Shown here: positions 1 through 5,141 of the stretch, in pieces
Layout: the number at the start of each line of letters is the position of its first letter
How positions within the stretch are numbered: the first letter of the stretch is position 1
Origin: an uncultured Candidatus Peregrinibacteria bacterium
Lineage (GTDB): Bacteria > Patescibacteriota > Gracilibacteria > Peribacterales > Peribacteraceae
Direction of reading: 5' to 3'
NCBI GenBank assembly: GCA_913054215.1
Contig: CAJXJE010000064.1
Location: 1 to 5,141 of the forward strand
Length of the DNA: 5,141 bases
Notes under the pieces: model-generated
The model's database searches: none
Seen by the model: the letters and a program-made list of their open reading frames with translations, nothing else
What the model was told of the DNA's origin: nothing
Position numbers and translations under genes: made by a program

Positions 1-1227
1 GTTTCGTACACTTGTTCCGCGCCTTACTCCCTGCTTCAGTCTTGCGTTGTACCGAACGACTGTCGTGGAGTTTGCCCTCAGCGTTCCTAGGTTCCATGTC
101 AGTCTGCCACCGGTATCAGATCCTCTACCCGGGTCTGTGATGTTGACGTACTGTTCTGGGTAGTCGTCTGTCAGTACGGCGTTCTGGATATCCTGACCAC
201 CAGTGTTTCGAATAATGATGGTGTAGGAAACGGAGCTTCCTGCTAGAGCTTCTGTAGTGTTGGCAGTTTTGTCGATGGTAAGATCTGGTACGAGACCGTC
301 ATCATCATCGATACGCGTAGTATCAGTAGCAGTTGGACCGTCTTTGATCTTTACTTCGTTGAAGATCACGTCACCGTCATCGGCGTCGTCGTCGATCTTC
401 ACCTTCATTTCGAAGCTCTTTGTAGCTCCTGCATTTATATTGAAGAACCATGTAACAGTACTTCCGTTTTGACTTCCAGAGTCTGATGCAGAGATAAAGC
501 CTGTGTCATCTGGCACCCTGTCTGTTACTTCGAGGTTTACTACGTTCACGTTAGAGATGTTCTTAATCTCCATCTTGTACGTAAGATTTTCACTAGGTCG
601 TACCGTAGAACGGTTATCGGTCTTGCTGATTCTAAATACAGGGTCGTTATCAACGACTACGCGAGTAGTGTCTGTATCACAGACAATCGTTACACTTTCG
701 GAGTTCGAGAGTGCAGGACCTGCGTTATCTGCTATTGCCTCTGCTTGGTTGTAGATAGTGTTGTCACAGATGGGGTAGTTGTTCACTTGGAAGGCAACAT
801 CGAATTCCTTGTACTGCCCTGGGAGAATACTCGCAGTTCTGCATACGACTTTGTTATTGATTGTATCTTCGCTACAGAGAGGGTCGGTAGGAGTACCATC
901 GATAAAGGTAAGTTCAGGGATAATACTGTCGAATACTTCAACATTTATTGCTTCTGTCGTTGTACTCACGTTTGTTACTCTGAGTGTGTAGATAATGATA
1001 TCTCCGATATCTGCCTCTGACCTGTTTGCAATCTTCGTAACTTCCTGTTGTGCATCAGGACACTCAACAGTGATACGCTCCTTTTCAATAAAAAATCCAG
1101 CTGCATAAGTAGACTGCACGGGTGAAATCGGGATAGGGAACACCCCTGTAGTGAACTGCGTTACGATGAGACATAGCATGGTTATACTGGCCCAGGAGCG
1201 CCGAATTTTTTGATTTTCCATACGCAT
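1..1227 (-). CDS. Secreted DUF11-type repeat surface protein, N-terminal part (cut by window edge)
   Basis: Translating the minus strand from 1227 gives 409 residues without a stop, continuing past position 1. Residues 1-43 look like a signal peptide: a basic start (KIRR at 7-10), a hydrophobic stretch at about 12-32 and an AXA-like site near STYAAG (39-44). Three beta-rich repeats of the DUF11/conserved-repeat type follow, at roughly 58-190, 197-305 and 314-409+. Each shows the pattern K/DxT..N...+..G+.+.Y.+.+.N, then a +.V.D.+P motif, then a 'G....+.+' turn. Asp-rich linkers containing DTTRV (186-190) and DTTRI (302-306) separate them. Repeat 1 has four cysteines (118, 129, 154, 183), and C56 lies just before it. 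Such proteins usually form stalk-like domains on the cell surface; the specific role here is unknown. The start could equally be the in-frame ATG at 1221 (MENQKIRR). Neither start has a Shine-Dalgarno sequence. It is divergent from the carboxylase gene. Family assignment is confident, function is not. Confidence 0.85.
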   Translation of the reverse strand, partial: MRMENQKIRRSWASITMLCLIVTQFTTGVFPIPISPVQSTYAAGFFIEKERITVECPDAQQEVTKIANRSEADIGDIIIYTLRVTNVSTTTEAINVEVFDSIIPELTFIDGTPTDPLCSEDTINNKVVCRTASILPGQYKEFDVAFQVNNYPICDNTIYNQAEAIADNAGPALSNSESVTIVCDTDTTRVVVDNDPVFRISKTDNRSTVRPSENLTYKMEIKNISNVNVVNLEVTDRVPDDTGFISASDSGSQNGSTVTWFFNINAGATKSFEMKVKIDDDADDGDVIFNEVKIKDGPTATDTTRIDDDDGLVPDLTIDKTANTTEALAGSSVSYTIIIRNTGGQDIQNAVLTDDYPEQYVNITDPGRGSDTGGRLTWNLGTLRANSTTVVRYNARLKQGVRRGTSVRN

Positions 1228-1246
1228 ATGCGGAAAAAAGGAGGTA

Positions 1247-1275
1247 TTTATACATAACAAACAACTATTTGTCAA
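1247..1275 (-). promoter_or_regulatory. Sigma-70-type promoter of the DUF11 gene
   Basis: On the minus strand the -35 box TTGACA (1275-1270) is a perfect consensus match. It is separated by exactly 17 bases from TATAAA (1252-1247), a five-of-six match to the -10 box. Transcription would start near 1240, leaving a leader of only about 13-19 bases before the ATG at 1227 or 1221. That leader begins with a pyrimidine run and holds no ribosome binding site. This is the strongest promoter-like sequence in the window and points to high, constitutive-looking expression of the surface protein. Confidence 0.75.
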
Positions 1276-1299
1276 TTCTCTACATCGGGGCTTCCACAT

Positions 1300-1328
1300 T
1301 TGGAAAGATAGCAATTACATGGTAAATT
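1300..1328 (+). promoter_or_regulatory. Possible promoter for leaderless carboxylase mRNA
   Basis: TTGGAA (1300-1305, four of six to the -35 consensus) is followed after 17 bases by TAAATT (1323-1328, four of six to the -10 consensus). The -10 is preceded by an extended TGN element (1320-1322). The predicted transcription start, around 1335, falls just before the ATG at 1337, which is codon 7 of the longer reading frame. If real, this promoter rules out the ATG at 1319 and makes the message essentially leaderless. Both boxes are only partial matches, so this is a proposal. Confidence 0.35.
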
Positions 1329-2782
1329 CTGTCACTATGAGCGTATTAGAACGTCTCATTGGCGATAGTCGATATTCTCGACTTTTAACGTGGATGTATA
1401 AGCCAGTAGATGGTGCATCTATAGCTGTTTTTCGCTTTGGATATGGTGCAATTATGCTCTGGGAAGTTACCCGATATTTTGAACATAATTGGATCAAATC
1501 CTATTACACAGACAAATTAATCTATCTGAAGTATCCAGGATTTTCGTGGGTTCAGCCCTGGCCCACACTCGAACTTATGGAGTGGCATTTCATCCTTATA
1601 GCAGTGCTGGGGACCATGGTCATGGTGGGGTTTTGCTACCGCTTTGCTGCCACTTTTTTAGCCGTTGCGTTCAGTTATGTGTACCTGCTGGAGCAGGCTC
1701 GGTACTTAAATCACTTCTATTTTGTCATTCTCGTTGCCGTCGCGATGATTTTTGTTCCAGCGAACAGATCTTGGAGCGTAGATTCTTTCTTGAAACGCCG
1801 TTACAACTGGTGGCCGTTTCTTGATAGATGCAGTTCCTTTACGGATAACTGGGGTGTGTGGGCTGTCAAAGCGCAGTTTGGTATCACCTATTTCTATGGA
1901 GGGATCGCAAAGCTCAACCACGACTGGCTTCGTGGGCAGCCACTTACTAAATGGATATCGAACGATTCGCATCTGCCACTCATTGGGCCCTATGTGCATG
2001 AGGAGTGGATGGGCCTAGCACTTAGTTACGCAGGTCTTATCACAGATCTCGCATTTGTCCCACTGCTTCTTTGGCGAAAGACTCGGTGGTTCGGGTTGCT
2101 TCTAGCGCTCTCGTTTAACGTGATGAACGATCAGTTATTTTCGATCGGGATCTTCCCGATTTTTATGATTGTCGGGACGACCCTCTTCATGGAGCCCGAT
2201 TGGCCGAAGCGCTTTTGGGATTTCTGTACGCTCAGCAAAGACAAATGTGCAGAAAGTATACGGATACGATTGGCTAGCGCTAAAGAGCAATCATCTCTGT
2301 TGTCGAAAATAACAACAAGACAGAAGCTGCTTGCTGGATTTATGGTGGCGTTCTTTGCATTCCAGTTTCTGTTTCCGTTTCGCCACTTCCTCTATCCGGG
2401 TACCGTTCACTGGACAGAAGAGGGGCACATGTACAGCTGGCATATGAAACTACGCAGCAAGCGTGGTCGGGTAGAATTTATTATCAAGGACCCAAAATCT
2501 GGTCGGGTGTTTTCTGTAGATCCTGATGATTATCTAACCAAGAGGCAGGAACGAAAGATGTCGACACGGCCTACAATGATGTTACAGTTTGCCCACTGGC
2601 TGCGAGATCACTACCAAGAGCAGGGGATGATCAATGTCGAAGTGTATGCAGAAAGCTTCGCTGCACTCAATGGTAGACCCGAACAGAGGTTTATAGATCC
2701 TTCGGTGGATCTTGCGAAAGTGAACTGGTCGATATTCCCTGCACACTGGATTCTCCCGCTGGAGGATACGTGGGGTAAGTAA
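1319..2782 (+). CDS. Vitamin K-dependent gamma-glutamyl carboxylase homologue (VKGC/HTTM family)
   Basis: The 487-residue membrane protein is colinear with the catalytic core of animal gamma-glutamyl carboxylase (GGCX). That enzyme uses reduced vitamin K, CO2 and O2 to turn Glu into gamma-carboxyglutamate on exported proteins. The first two-thirds has some eight hydrophobic segments (about 32-52, 88-107, 110-126, 133-147, 183-197, 232-252, 257-266, 276-290), with another at 337-352. Matching blocks are LNHFYF (130-135, the Asn-His pair of GGCX N159/H160), GGIAKLNHDW (194-203, K198 at the place of catalytic base K218), MNDQLFSIGIF (269-279), WTEEGHMYSW (365-374) and RFIDPSVDLAKVNW (457-470). 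Asn267 stands where GGCX has a His. The long C-terminal extension of animal enzymes is absent, as usual in bacteria. The true in-vivo substrate of bacterial members is generally unknown. The start may instead be the in-frame ATG at 1337; neither has a good ribosome binding site. It is convergent with the desaturase. Confidence 0.9.
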   Translation: MVNSVTMSVLERLIGDSRYSRLLTWMYKPVDGASIAVFRFGYGAIMLWEVTRYFEHNWIKSYYTDKLIYLKYPGFSWVQPWPTLELMEWHFILIAVLGTMVMVGFCYRFAATFLAVAFSYVYLLEQARYLNHFYFVILVAVAMIFVPANRSWSVDSFLKRRYNWWPFLDRCSSFTDNWGVWAVKAQFGITYFYGGIAKLNHDWLRGQPLTKWISNDSHLPLIGPYVHEEWMGLALSYAGLITDLAFVPLLLWRKTRWFGLLLALSFNVMNDQLFSIGIFPIFMIVGTTLFMEPDWPKRFWDFCTLSKDKCAESIRIRLASAKEQSSLLSKITTRQKLLAGFMVAFFAFQFLFPFRHFLYPGTVHWTEEGHMYSWHMKLRSKRGRVEFIIKDPKSGRVFSVDPDDYLTKRQERKMSTRPTMMLQFAHWLRDHYQEQGMINVEVYAESFAALNGRPEQRFIDPSVDLAKVNWSIFPAHWILPLEDTWGK

Positions 2783-2792
2783 GGATTACTCC

Positions 2793-3782
2793 CTACCGCA
2801 AACACAAACTAATCTCGTGCATGTGCTGGATGATTTCGACGTACGATTGAATCACGCTGGTCTCGTGGTAGTCGATGTTTTTTTCCTTGCAAAACTGCTT
2901 CACAATTTTGCGTGCCTTTCTCATATTTTTGCGACTCATCGTTGGGAAGAGGTGGTGCTCTATTTGATAGTTTAGGTGACCGTAGTAATAGTCGGTAAGA
3001 ATCCCTGGCTTAATGTTTCTGGCAGTGAGTATCTGCTCGCGCATAAAGTCGACTGCTGTCCCTTCTTCCATAATGGGCATACCTTTGTGGTTCGGTGCAA
3101 AGATGGAGGTGATGTAGAGGCTCCACAAATGTTGATGTACCAAGATAAAGAGCAAGGCGACCCACCACTCCTGTGTAAGAAAAAGAAGCGAAAGGAAGAT
3201 TGTTGCGTGCAGACTACTTAAGAAAAGATCTAATACGAATTCTGTATTCTTACGAGGCTTCAGGACATATTTCCAGCTGGAGTAGCGCAAACTTACGGCT
3301 GCAAGCAGTTGAATAGGCAGAAAAAACCAGGCCTGATGTTTTACAATAAACCGCGCGGCACCTTTCTTTTCCAGTGCTTGTTTTTCGGAGTACGCGAGAA
3401 TAGGCAGATCGATATCTGGATCTTCTTCGTGGTGATTGGTATGTGCATGGTGGGCGTTGTGTTTCGCTTTCCACCAAGAGTGACTCAGTCCCACTATGGT
3501 TGCACATATATAACCCAAAGCATTATTTGCTTTCTTGGATTTGAATACTTGCATGTGTCCGAGGTCATGAGCAAGCAACCCAAAGCGCCCGTAAATCAGA
3601 GCGAGGAACGCTGCATTCAGAAGGATGATCCCAAGGTGTTGTGTTAGAAAAAACACACTGATACTCAGTAGTAGAAGAGCAACATTAGTAATGAATCCTA
3701 CGATGGTTGGTCTAATGGACTTTTCTAAGAGTCCTGCTTCGGTAACAAGTTGACGGAGCTCTGTAAAATCAGATGAAGTCAT
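2793..3782 (-). CDS. Membrane fatty acid desaturase (PF00487-type, three His boxes)
   Basis: This 329-residue protein is an acyl-lipid or acyl-CoA desaturase, a di-iron membrane enzyme that introduces a double bond into fatty acyl chains using O2 and an electron donor. All three histidine boxes are intact: HDLGH (72-76), HNAHH (108-112) and QIEHH (273-277). The conserved NHKG (231-234) is also present. The QxxHH third box and the following LFP..SR resemble the 'front-end'/linoleoyl-CoA-type group. There is no fused cytochrome b5 domain, so a separate electron carrier is expected. Hydrophobic segments lie near 27-46, 50-70, 150-165, 183-203 and 206-228. The frame stays open upstream to 3848, but that stretch is the tRNA gene, so the ATG at 3782 (MTSSDF) is the sensible start. 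The ATG has no Shine-Dalgarno sequence. The gene lies 16 bases downstream of tRNA-Gln on the same strand and may be read from the tRNA promoter. Regiospecificity cannot be told from the sequence. Confidence 0.92.
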   Translation of the reverse strand: MTSSDFTELRQLVTEAGLLEKSIRPTIVGFITNVALLLLSISVFFLTQHLGIILLNAAFLALIYGRFGLLAHDLGHMQVFKSKKANNALGYICATIVGLSHSWWKAKHNAHHAHTNHHEEDPDIDLPILAYSEKQALEKKGAARFIVKHQAWFFLPIQLLAAVSLRYSSWKYVLKPRKNTEFVLDLFLSSLHATIFLSLLFLTQEWWVALLFILVHQHLWSLYITSIFAPNHKGMPIMEEGTAVDFMREQILTARNIKPGILTDYYYGHLNYQIEHHLFPTMSRKNMRKARKIVKQFCKEKNIDYHETSVIQSYVEIIQHMHEISLCLR

Positions 3783-3798
3783 AAAGAGAGGGAGTATT

Positions 3799-3873
3799 TG
3801 GCTGGGGCGGAGGGATTCGAACCCCCGAATGGTGGAACCAAAATCCACTGCCTTACCACTTGGCGACGCCCCA
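3799..3873 (-). tRNA. tRNA-Gln (anticodon TTG)
   Basis: The minus strand folds into a full 75-base cloverleaf. It has a 7-bp acceptor stem (TGGGGCG with CGCCCCA), a D stem GCC/GGC, an anticodon stem GTGGA/TCCAC with loop TTTTGGT, and a T stem GGGGG/CCCTC around TTCGAAT. The anticodon TTG (3839-3841 on the plus strand) reads CAA, with CAG by wobble. G73 and an encoded CCA complete the 3' end (3799-3802). The U1-A72 pair is typical of bacterial tRNA-Gln. The sequence closely follows the E. coli tRNA-Gln pattern, which makes the identity firm. Confidence 0.97.
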
Positions 3874-3880
3874 TTACGGC

Positions 3881-3902
3881 AAAGAGTATAGCAAAACTCT
3901 TT
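3881..3902. repeat. 7-bp inverted repeat over the tRNA promoter -10 box
   Basis: AAAGAGT (3881-3887) is the exact reverse complement of ACTCTTT (3896-3902), with eight bases between. The -10 hexamer of the predicted tRNA-Gln promoter lies within the left arm and the spacer. It could be an operator half-site pair, a small hairpin ending transcription from the opposite side, or chance. Confidence 0.4.
3885..3893 (-). promoter_or_regulatory. Extended -10 promoter of tRNA-Gln (and perhaps the desaturase)
   Basis: On the minus strand TGC (3893-3891) directly precedes TATACT (3890-3885), giving an extended -10 element with five of six matches in the hexamer. Transcription would start near 3878, about five bases before the mature tRNA 5' end. 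No convincing -35 box is visible, which is compatible with an extended -10 promoter. The element lies inside a 7-bp inverted repeat (3881-3902), reported separately. Confidence 0.55.
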
Positions 3903-4063
3903 CTAAAGAACGGGGTTTCTGCAATATTGTTAAACTATGGATGAACCAATCACTGTACATGATGTTATACGGCTTGAGAATCCCGATCATCAAATCACTT
4001 TAAGCGATGAAGGAGATGGCATGATTGCTTAAATAAGCCCCGATCATTTCGAGATATTTCGAG

Positions 4064-4069
4064 GGAGGG
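4064..4069 (+). promoter_or_regulatory. Ribosome binding site for a TTG start at 4078
   Basis: GGAGGG lies eight bases before an in-frame TTG (4078-4080), close to ideal Shine-Dalgarno spacing. It is the only good ribosome binding site placed before a usable start codon in the window. The same bases would encode the Arg-Gly-Arg of the interrupted frame, so the match may be accidental. Confidence 0.35.
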
Positions 4070-4077
4070 TATTCTTT

Positions 4078-4263
4078 TTGATCACAGATCCAGTAGGTCA
4101 GGAGAGTGAGCAATGGGATGTACATCCAGACAATCTAGGAAAAATTATTTTTCCTGTTCCCCGTAGAGCAACCAAAAAAGGGGATTCTGTATACGTATTG
4201 CGAGCTAGAGCTTTTAAAAGGGATGGAGAAAGACCATGGGACCCTCCACAAATCATTTCCTAA
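4078..4263 (+). CDS. Possible short protein (61 aa), downstream part of the interrupted frame
   Basis: If the TAA at 4030 is real, ribosomes could restart at the TTG at 4078 using the GGAGGG eight bases upstream. This would make a 61-residue soluble, basic-acidic mixed protein (MITDPVGQES... to PPQIIS). It has no signal peptide, cysteines or recognisable motif. It would be the C-terminal part of the larger domain described at 3937-4263 and may not fold alone. It is given as an alternative to the pseudogene call, not in addition to it. Confidence 0.3.
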   Translation: MITDPVGQESEQWDVHPDNLGKIIFPVPRRATKKGDSVYVLRARAFKRDGERPWDPPQIIS

Positions 4264-4290
4264 AAAGGTGGAGGAATGGGCAAAAACCTG

Positions 4291-4296
4291 TAGAAT
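4291..4296 (+). promoter_or_regulatory. -10 box for near-leaderless M42 peptidase mRNA
   Basis: TAGAAT matches the -10 consensus at five of six positions and ends nine bases before the ATG at 4306. Transcription would therefore begin two or three bases before the start codon. No good -35 box is seen (best is TGGAGG at 4269-4274, three of six). The spacing resembles that proposed for the carboxylase gene (eight bases from -10 to ATG). Confidence 0.4.
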
Positions 4297-4305
4297 CACG
4301 TCACT

Positions 4306-5141
4306 ATGGACGCAGAAGCAAAGAAATTCCTCTTCGATCTACTCTCGACGCCAAGCCCTACAGGGTTTGAGATGAAGGGGCAGCGTGTATGGGCAAAGTA
4401 CGTCAAGAAGTACTCAGACTCTGTACAAAACGATGCCTACGGAAATACGTGGGCGACGGTGAAGGGGATTGATAAGAATAAGAGTGTGATGCTCGAGGTA
4501 CACGCTGATGAGATTGGCTACATTGTTAAATATGTCTCCCCAGAGGGGTTCCTTGCGATCGATCGTATCGGAGGATCTGATGTTGCAACTGCAAGAGGTC
4601 GCTGGGTGACGTTATTTGGAGATAAAGGAGACGTGTCCGGTATTATTGGCAATACCGCCATTCACATTCGCGACCGTAAAGGTGGAGAAGACAAACCCCC
4701 AGATGTCCATGATCTCTATGTTGATGTTGGGGCAAAGAGCGATAAAGAGATAGAGAAGATGGGGCTGAGGGTCGGACACCCTATGGTGTACTCCGAAACT
4801 CTCCATGACCTTGGAAAAGATTGTATCGCTGGACGTGCACTCGATAACCGTATCGGTGGATACATTGTGTCGCAGGTTTTACGGAAACTTTCGAAAGGCA
4901 AAAAGCCAGTGTGGACAGTGCACGCGGTGAATGCCGTACAGGAAGAGATCGGTGGATACGGAGCAAAAATGGTGAAGCATCGTTTGCATCCAGACATAGC
5001 CATTGTGTTTGATGTAACCCATTCAACCGATACGCCAGGGATCAAAAAGGAGCAGCACAGTAAGGTAGAAATGCGTAAAGGACCAACGGTCACACACGGT
5101 GCGTGTAATCATCCTGCCGTTGTCGATCGCCTTATACAAAC
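4306..5141 (+). CDS. M42-family metal aminopeptidase, N-terminal part (cut by window edge)
   Basis: The frame runs open from the ATG at 4306 to the window end, giving 278 residues. The M42 family usually has about 350, so some 70-80 C-terminal residues lie outside. These are cytosolic, dinuclear-metal aminopeptidases that form large tetrahedral dodecamers and trim short peptides. Landmarks are FDLLSTPSPTGFE (10-22, typical start of the fold), EVHADEIGY (64-72; H66 a metal ligand, D68 its partner), AGRALDNRIGG (175-185; D180 the bridging metal ligand), VQEEIGGYGA (211-220; E213 the general base, E214 a ligand) and FDVTHSTDTPG (235-245; D236 a ligand). The last ligand, a C-terminal His, is beyond the window. 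Residues about 74-165 form the inserted beta-rich dimerisation domain. No Shine-Dalgarno sequence precedes the ATG; a -10 box at 4291-4296 suggests a near-leaderless message. Substrate preference (glutamyl, leucyl or lysyl) cannot be told, and the endoglucanase label often given to relatives should not be copied. Confidence 0.92.
   Translation, partial: MDAEAKKFLFDLLSTPSPTGFEMKGQRVWAKYVKKYSDSVQNDAYGNTWATVKGIDKNKSVMLEVHADEIGYIVKYVSPEGFLAIDRIGGSDVATARGRWVTLFGDKGDVSGIIGNTAIHIRDRKGGEDKPPDVHDLYVDVGAKSDKEIEKMGLRVGHPMVYSETLHDLGKDCIAGRALDNRIGGYIVSQVLRKLSKGKKPVWTVHAVNAVQEEIGGYGAKMVKHRLHPDIAIVFDVTHSTDTPGIKKEQHSKVEMRKGPTVTHGACNHPAVVDRLIQ

Larger units (their letters stand above)
3937..4263 (+). pseudogene. 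Small unrecognised protein gene interrupted by one in-frame TAA
   Basis: From the ATG at 3937 the frame reads 31 codons (MDEPITVHDV... to DGMIA) to a TAA at 4030-4032. It then continues in the same frame for 76 further sense codons (ISPDHFEIFRG... to PWDPPQIIS) to a TAA at 4261-4263. Both halves have protein-like composition with alternating hydrophobic residues, as in a beta-sheet domain of about 108 residues. The end (YVLRARAF...PWDPPQ) loosely recalls the last strands of fibronectin-III-like domains, but this is not a secure match. One base change (for example AAA, CAA or GAA to TAA) would explain the break, as would a sequencing error. There is no signal peptide or membrane segment, and no ribosome binding site before 3937. 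It is divergent from the tRNA and 42 bases ahead of the M42 peptidase gene. I do not recognise the family. The alternative is that only the downstream part is translated from its own start at 4078. Confidence 0.45.

Noticed and set aside
355..390. EF-hand-like Asp-rich loop (residues 280-291) in the DUF11 protein
   Set aside because: Positions 1, 5, 6, 8 and 12 fit a calcium loop but position 3 is Ala. The segment also coincides with the usual turn before the last strand of a DUF11 repeat, so a specific calcium site is not supported.
257..1020. Several plus-strand open frames of 70-90 codons
   Set aside because: They lie opposite the DUF11 gene, have serine- and valine-rich translations typical of antisense frames, and lack a start signal.
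1238..1245. AAGGAGGT, a perfect Shine-Dalgarno-like string on the plus strand
   Set aside because: No usable start codon follows at proper distance; the frame after it hits TAA at once, and the carboxylase ATG is over 70 bases away. On the minus strand it reads as the 16S anti-SD, with no evident role.
1295..1305. Small hairpin TTCCA/TGGAA before the carboxylase
   Set aside because: Five base pairs around a one-base centre cannot form a stable RNA stem and the arms overlap the putative -35 box; no regulatory meaning can be supported.
3309..3647. 112-codon plus-strand frame inside the desaturase gene
   Set aside because: It is antisense to the region encoding the first two histidine boxes; the desaturase reading is unambiguous.
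3783..3848. Upstream extension of the desaturase frame to an ATG at 3848
   Set aside because: The 22 extra codons are almost all the tRNA-Gln gene read in one frame; the protein family begins near the ATG at 3782.
4046..4063. Direct repeat ATTTCGAG x2, 10-base period
   Set aside because: A 10-base duplication would shift the frame, yet the frame is open on both sides in one register, so it probably did not cause the interruption. It is too short to call a repeat element.
4276..4293. Tiny frame MGKNL before the M42 gene, as a leader peptide
   Set aside because: GGAGG is only one base from its ATG, and the predicted transcript starts downstream of it; nothing indicates translation.

Overview
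The window looks like chromosomal DNA from a bacterium, probably an uncultivated lineage. The bacterial assignment rests on a tRNA-Gln with a U1-A72 first pair and an encoded CCA end, on a near-consensus sigma-70-type promoter, and on the gene families present. None of the clear genes has a convincing Shine-Dalgarno sequence, and several have -10-like hexamers only 8-10 bases before the start codon. That suggests leaderless or very short-leader mRNAs. Together with a secreted DUF11 repeat protein this would fit Patescibacteria-like or similar lineages, but that placement is a guess. UGA is not read through in any gene seen.

Layout. (1) 1-1227, minus strand: the N-terminal 409 residues of a secreted, multi-repeat DUF11-type surface protein, running off the left edge and driven by a strong promoter at 1247-1275. 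(2) 1319-2782, plus strand, divergent from it: a complete homologue of vitamin K-dependent gamma-glutamyl carboxylase (VKGC/HTTM family), an integral membrane protein. (3) 2793-3782, minus strand, convergent with the carboxylase and only 10 bases from it: a membrane fatty acid desaturase with three intact histidine boxes. (4) 3799-3873, minus strand: tRNA-Gln(TTG), whose 3' end lies 16 bases before the desaturase start, so the two may share a transcript. (5) 3937-4263, plus strand: a small unrecognised reading frame interrupted by one in-frame TAA; its second part also has its own well-placed ribosome binding site in front of a TTG codon. (6) 4306-5141, plus strand: the first 278 residues of an M42-family metal aminopeptidase, cut by the right edge.

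How the genes relate. The carboxylase, desaturase and DUF11 protein all concern the membrane or cell surface, but no operon joins them: the first two converge and the carboxylase and DUF11 genes diverge. The most intriguing pairing is the carboxylase opposite an acidic, exported repeat protein, since a carboxylase of this kind would need an exported protein substrate; the sequence does not prove such a link. The M42 peptidase looks like an ordinary housekeeping peptide-degrading enzyme. The other notable point is the interrupted small gene between the tRNA and the peptidase.
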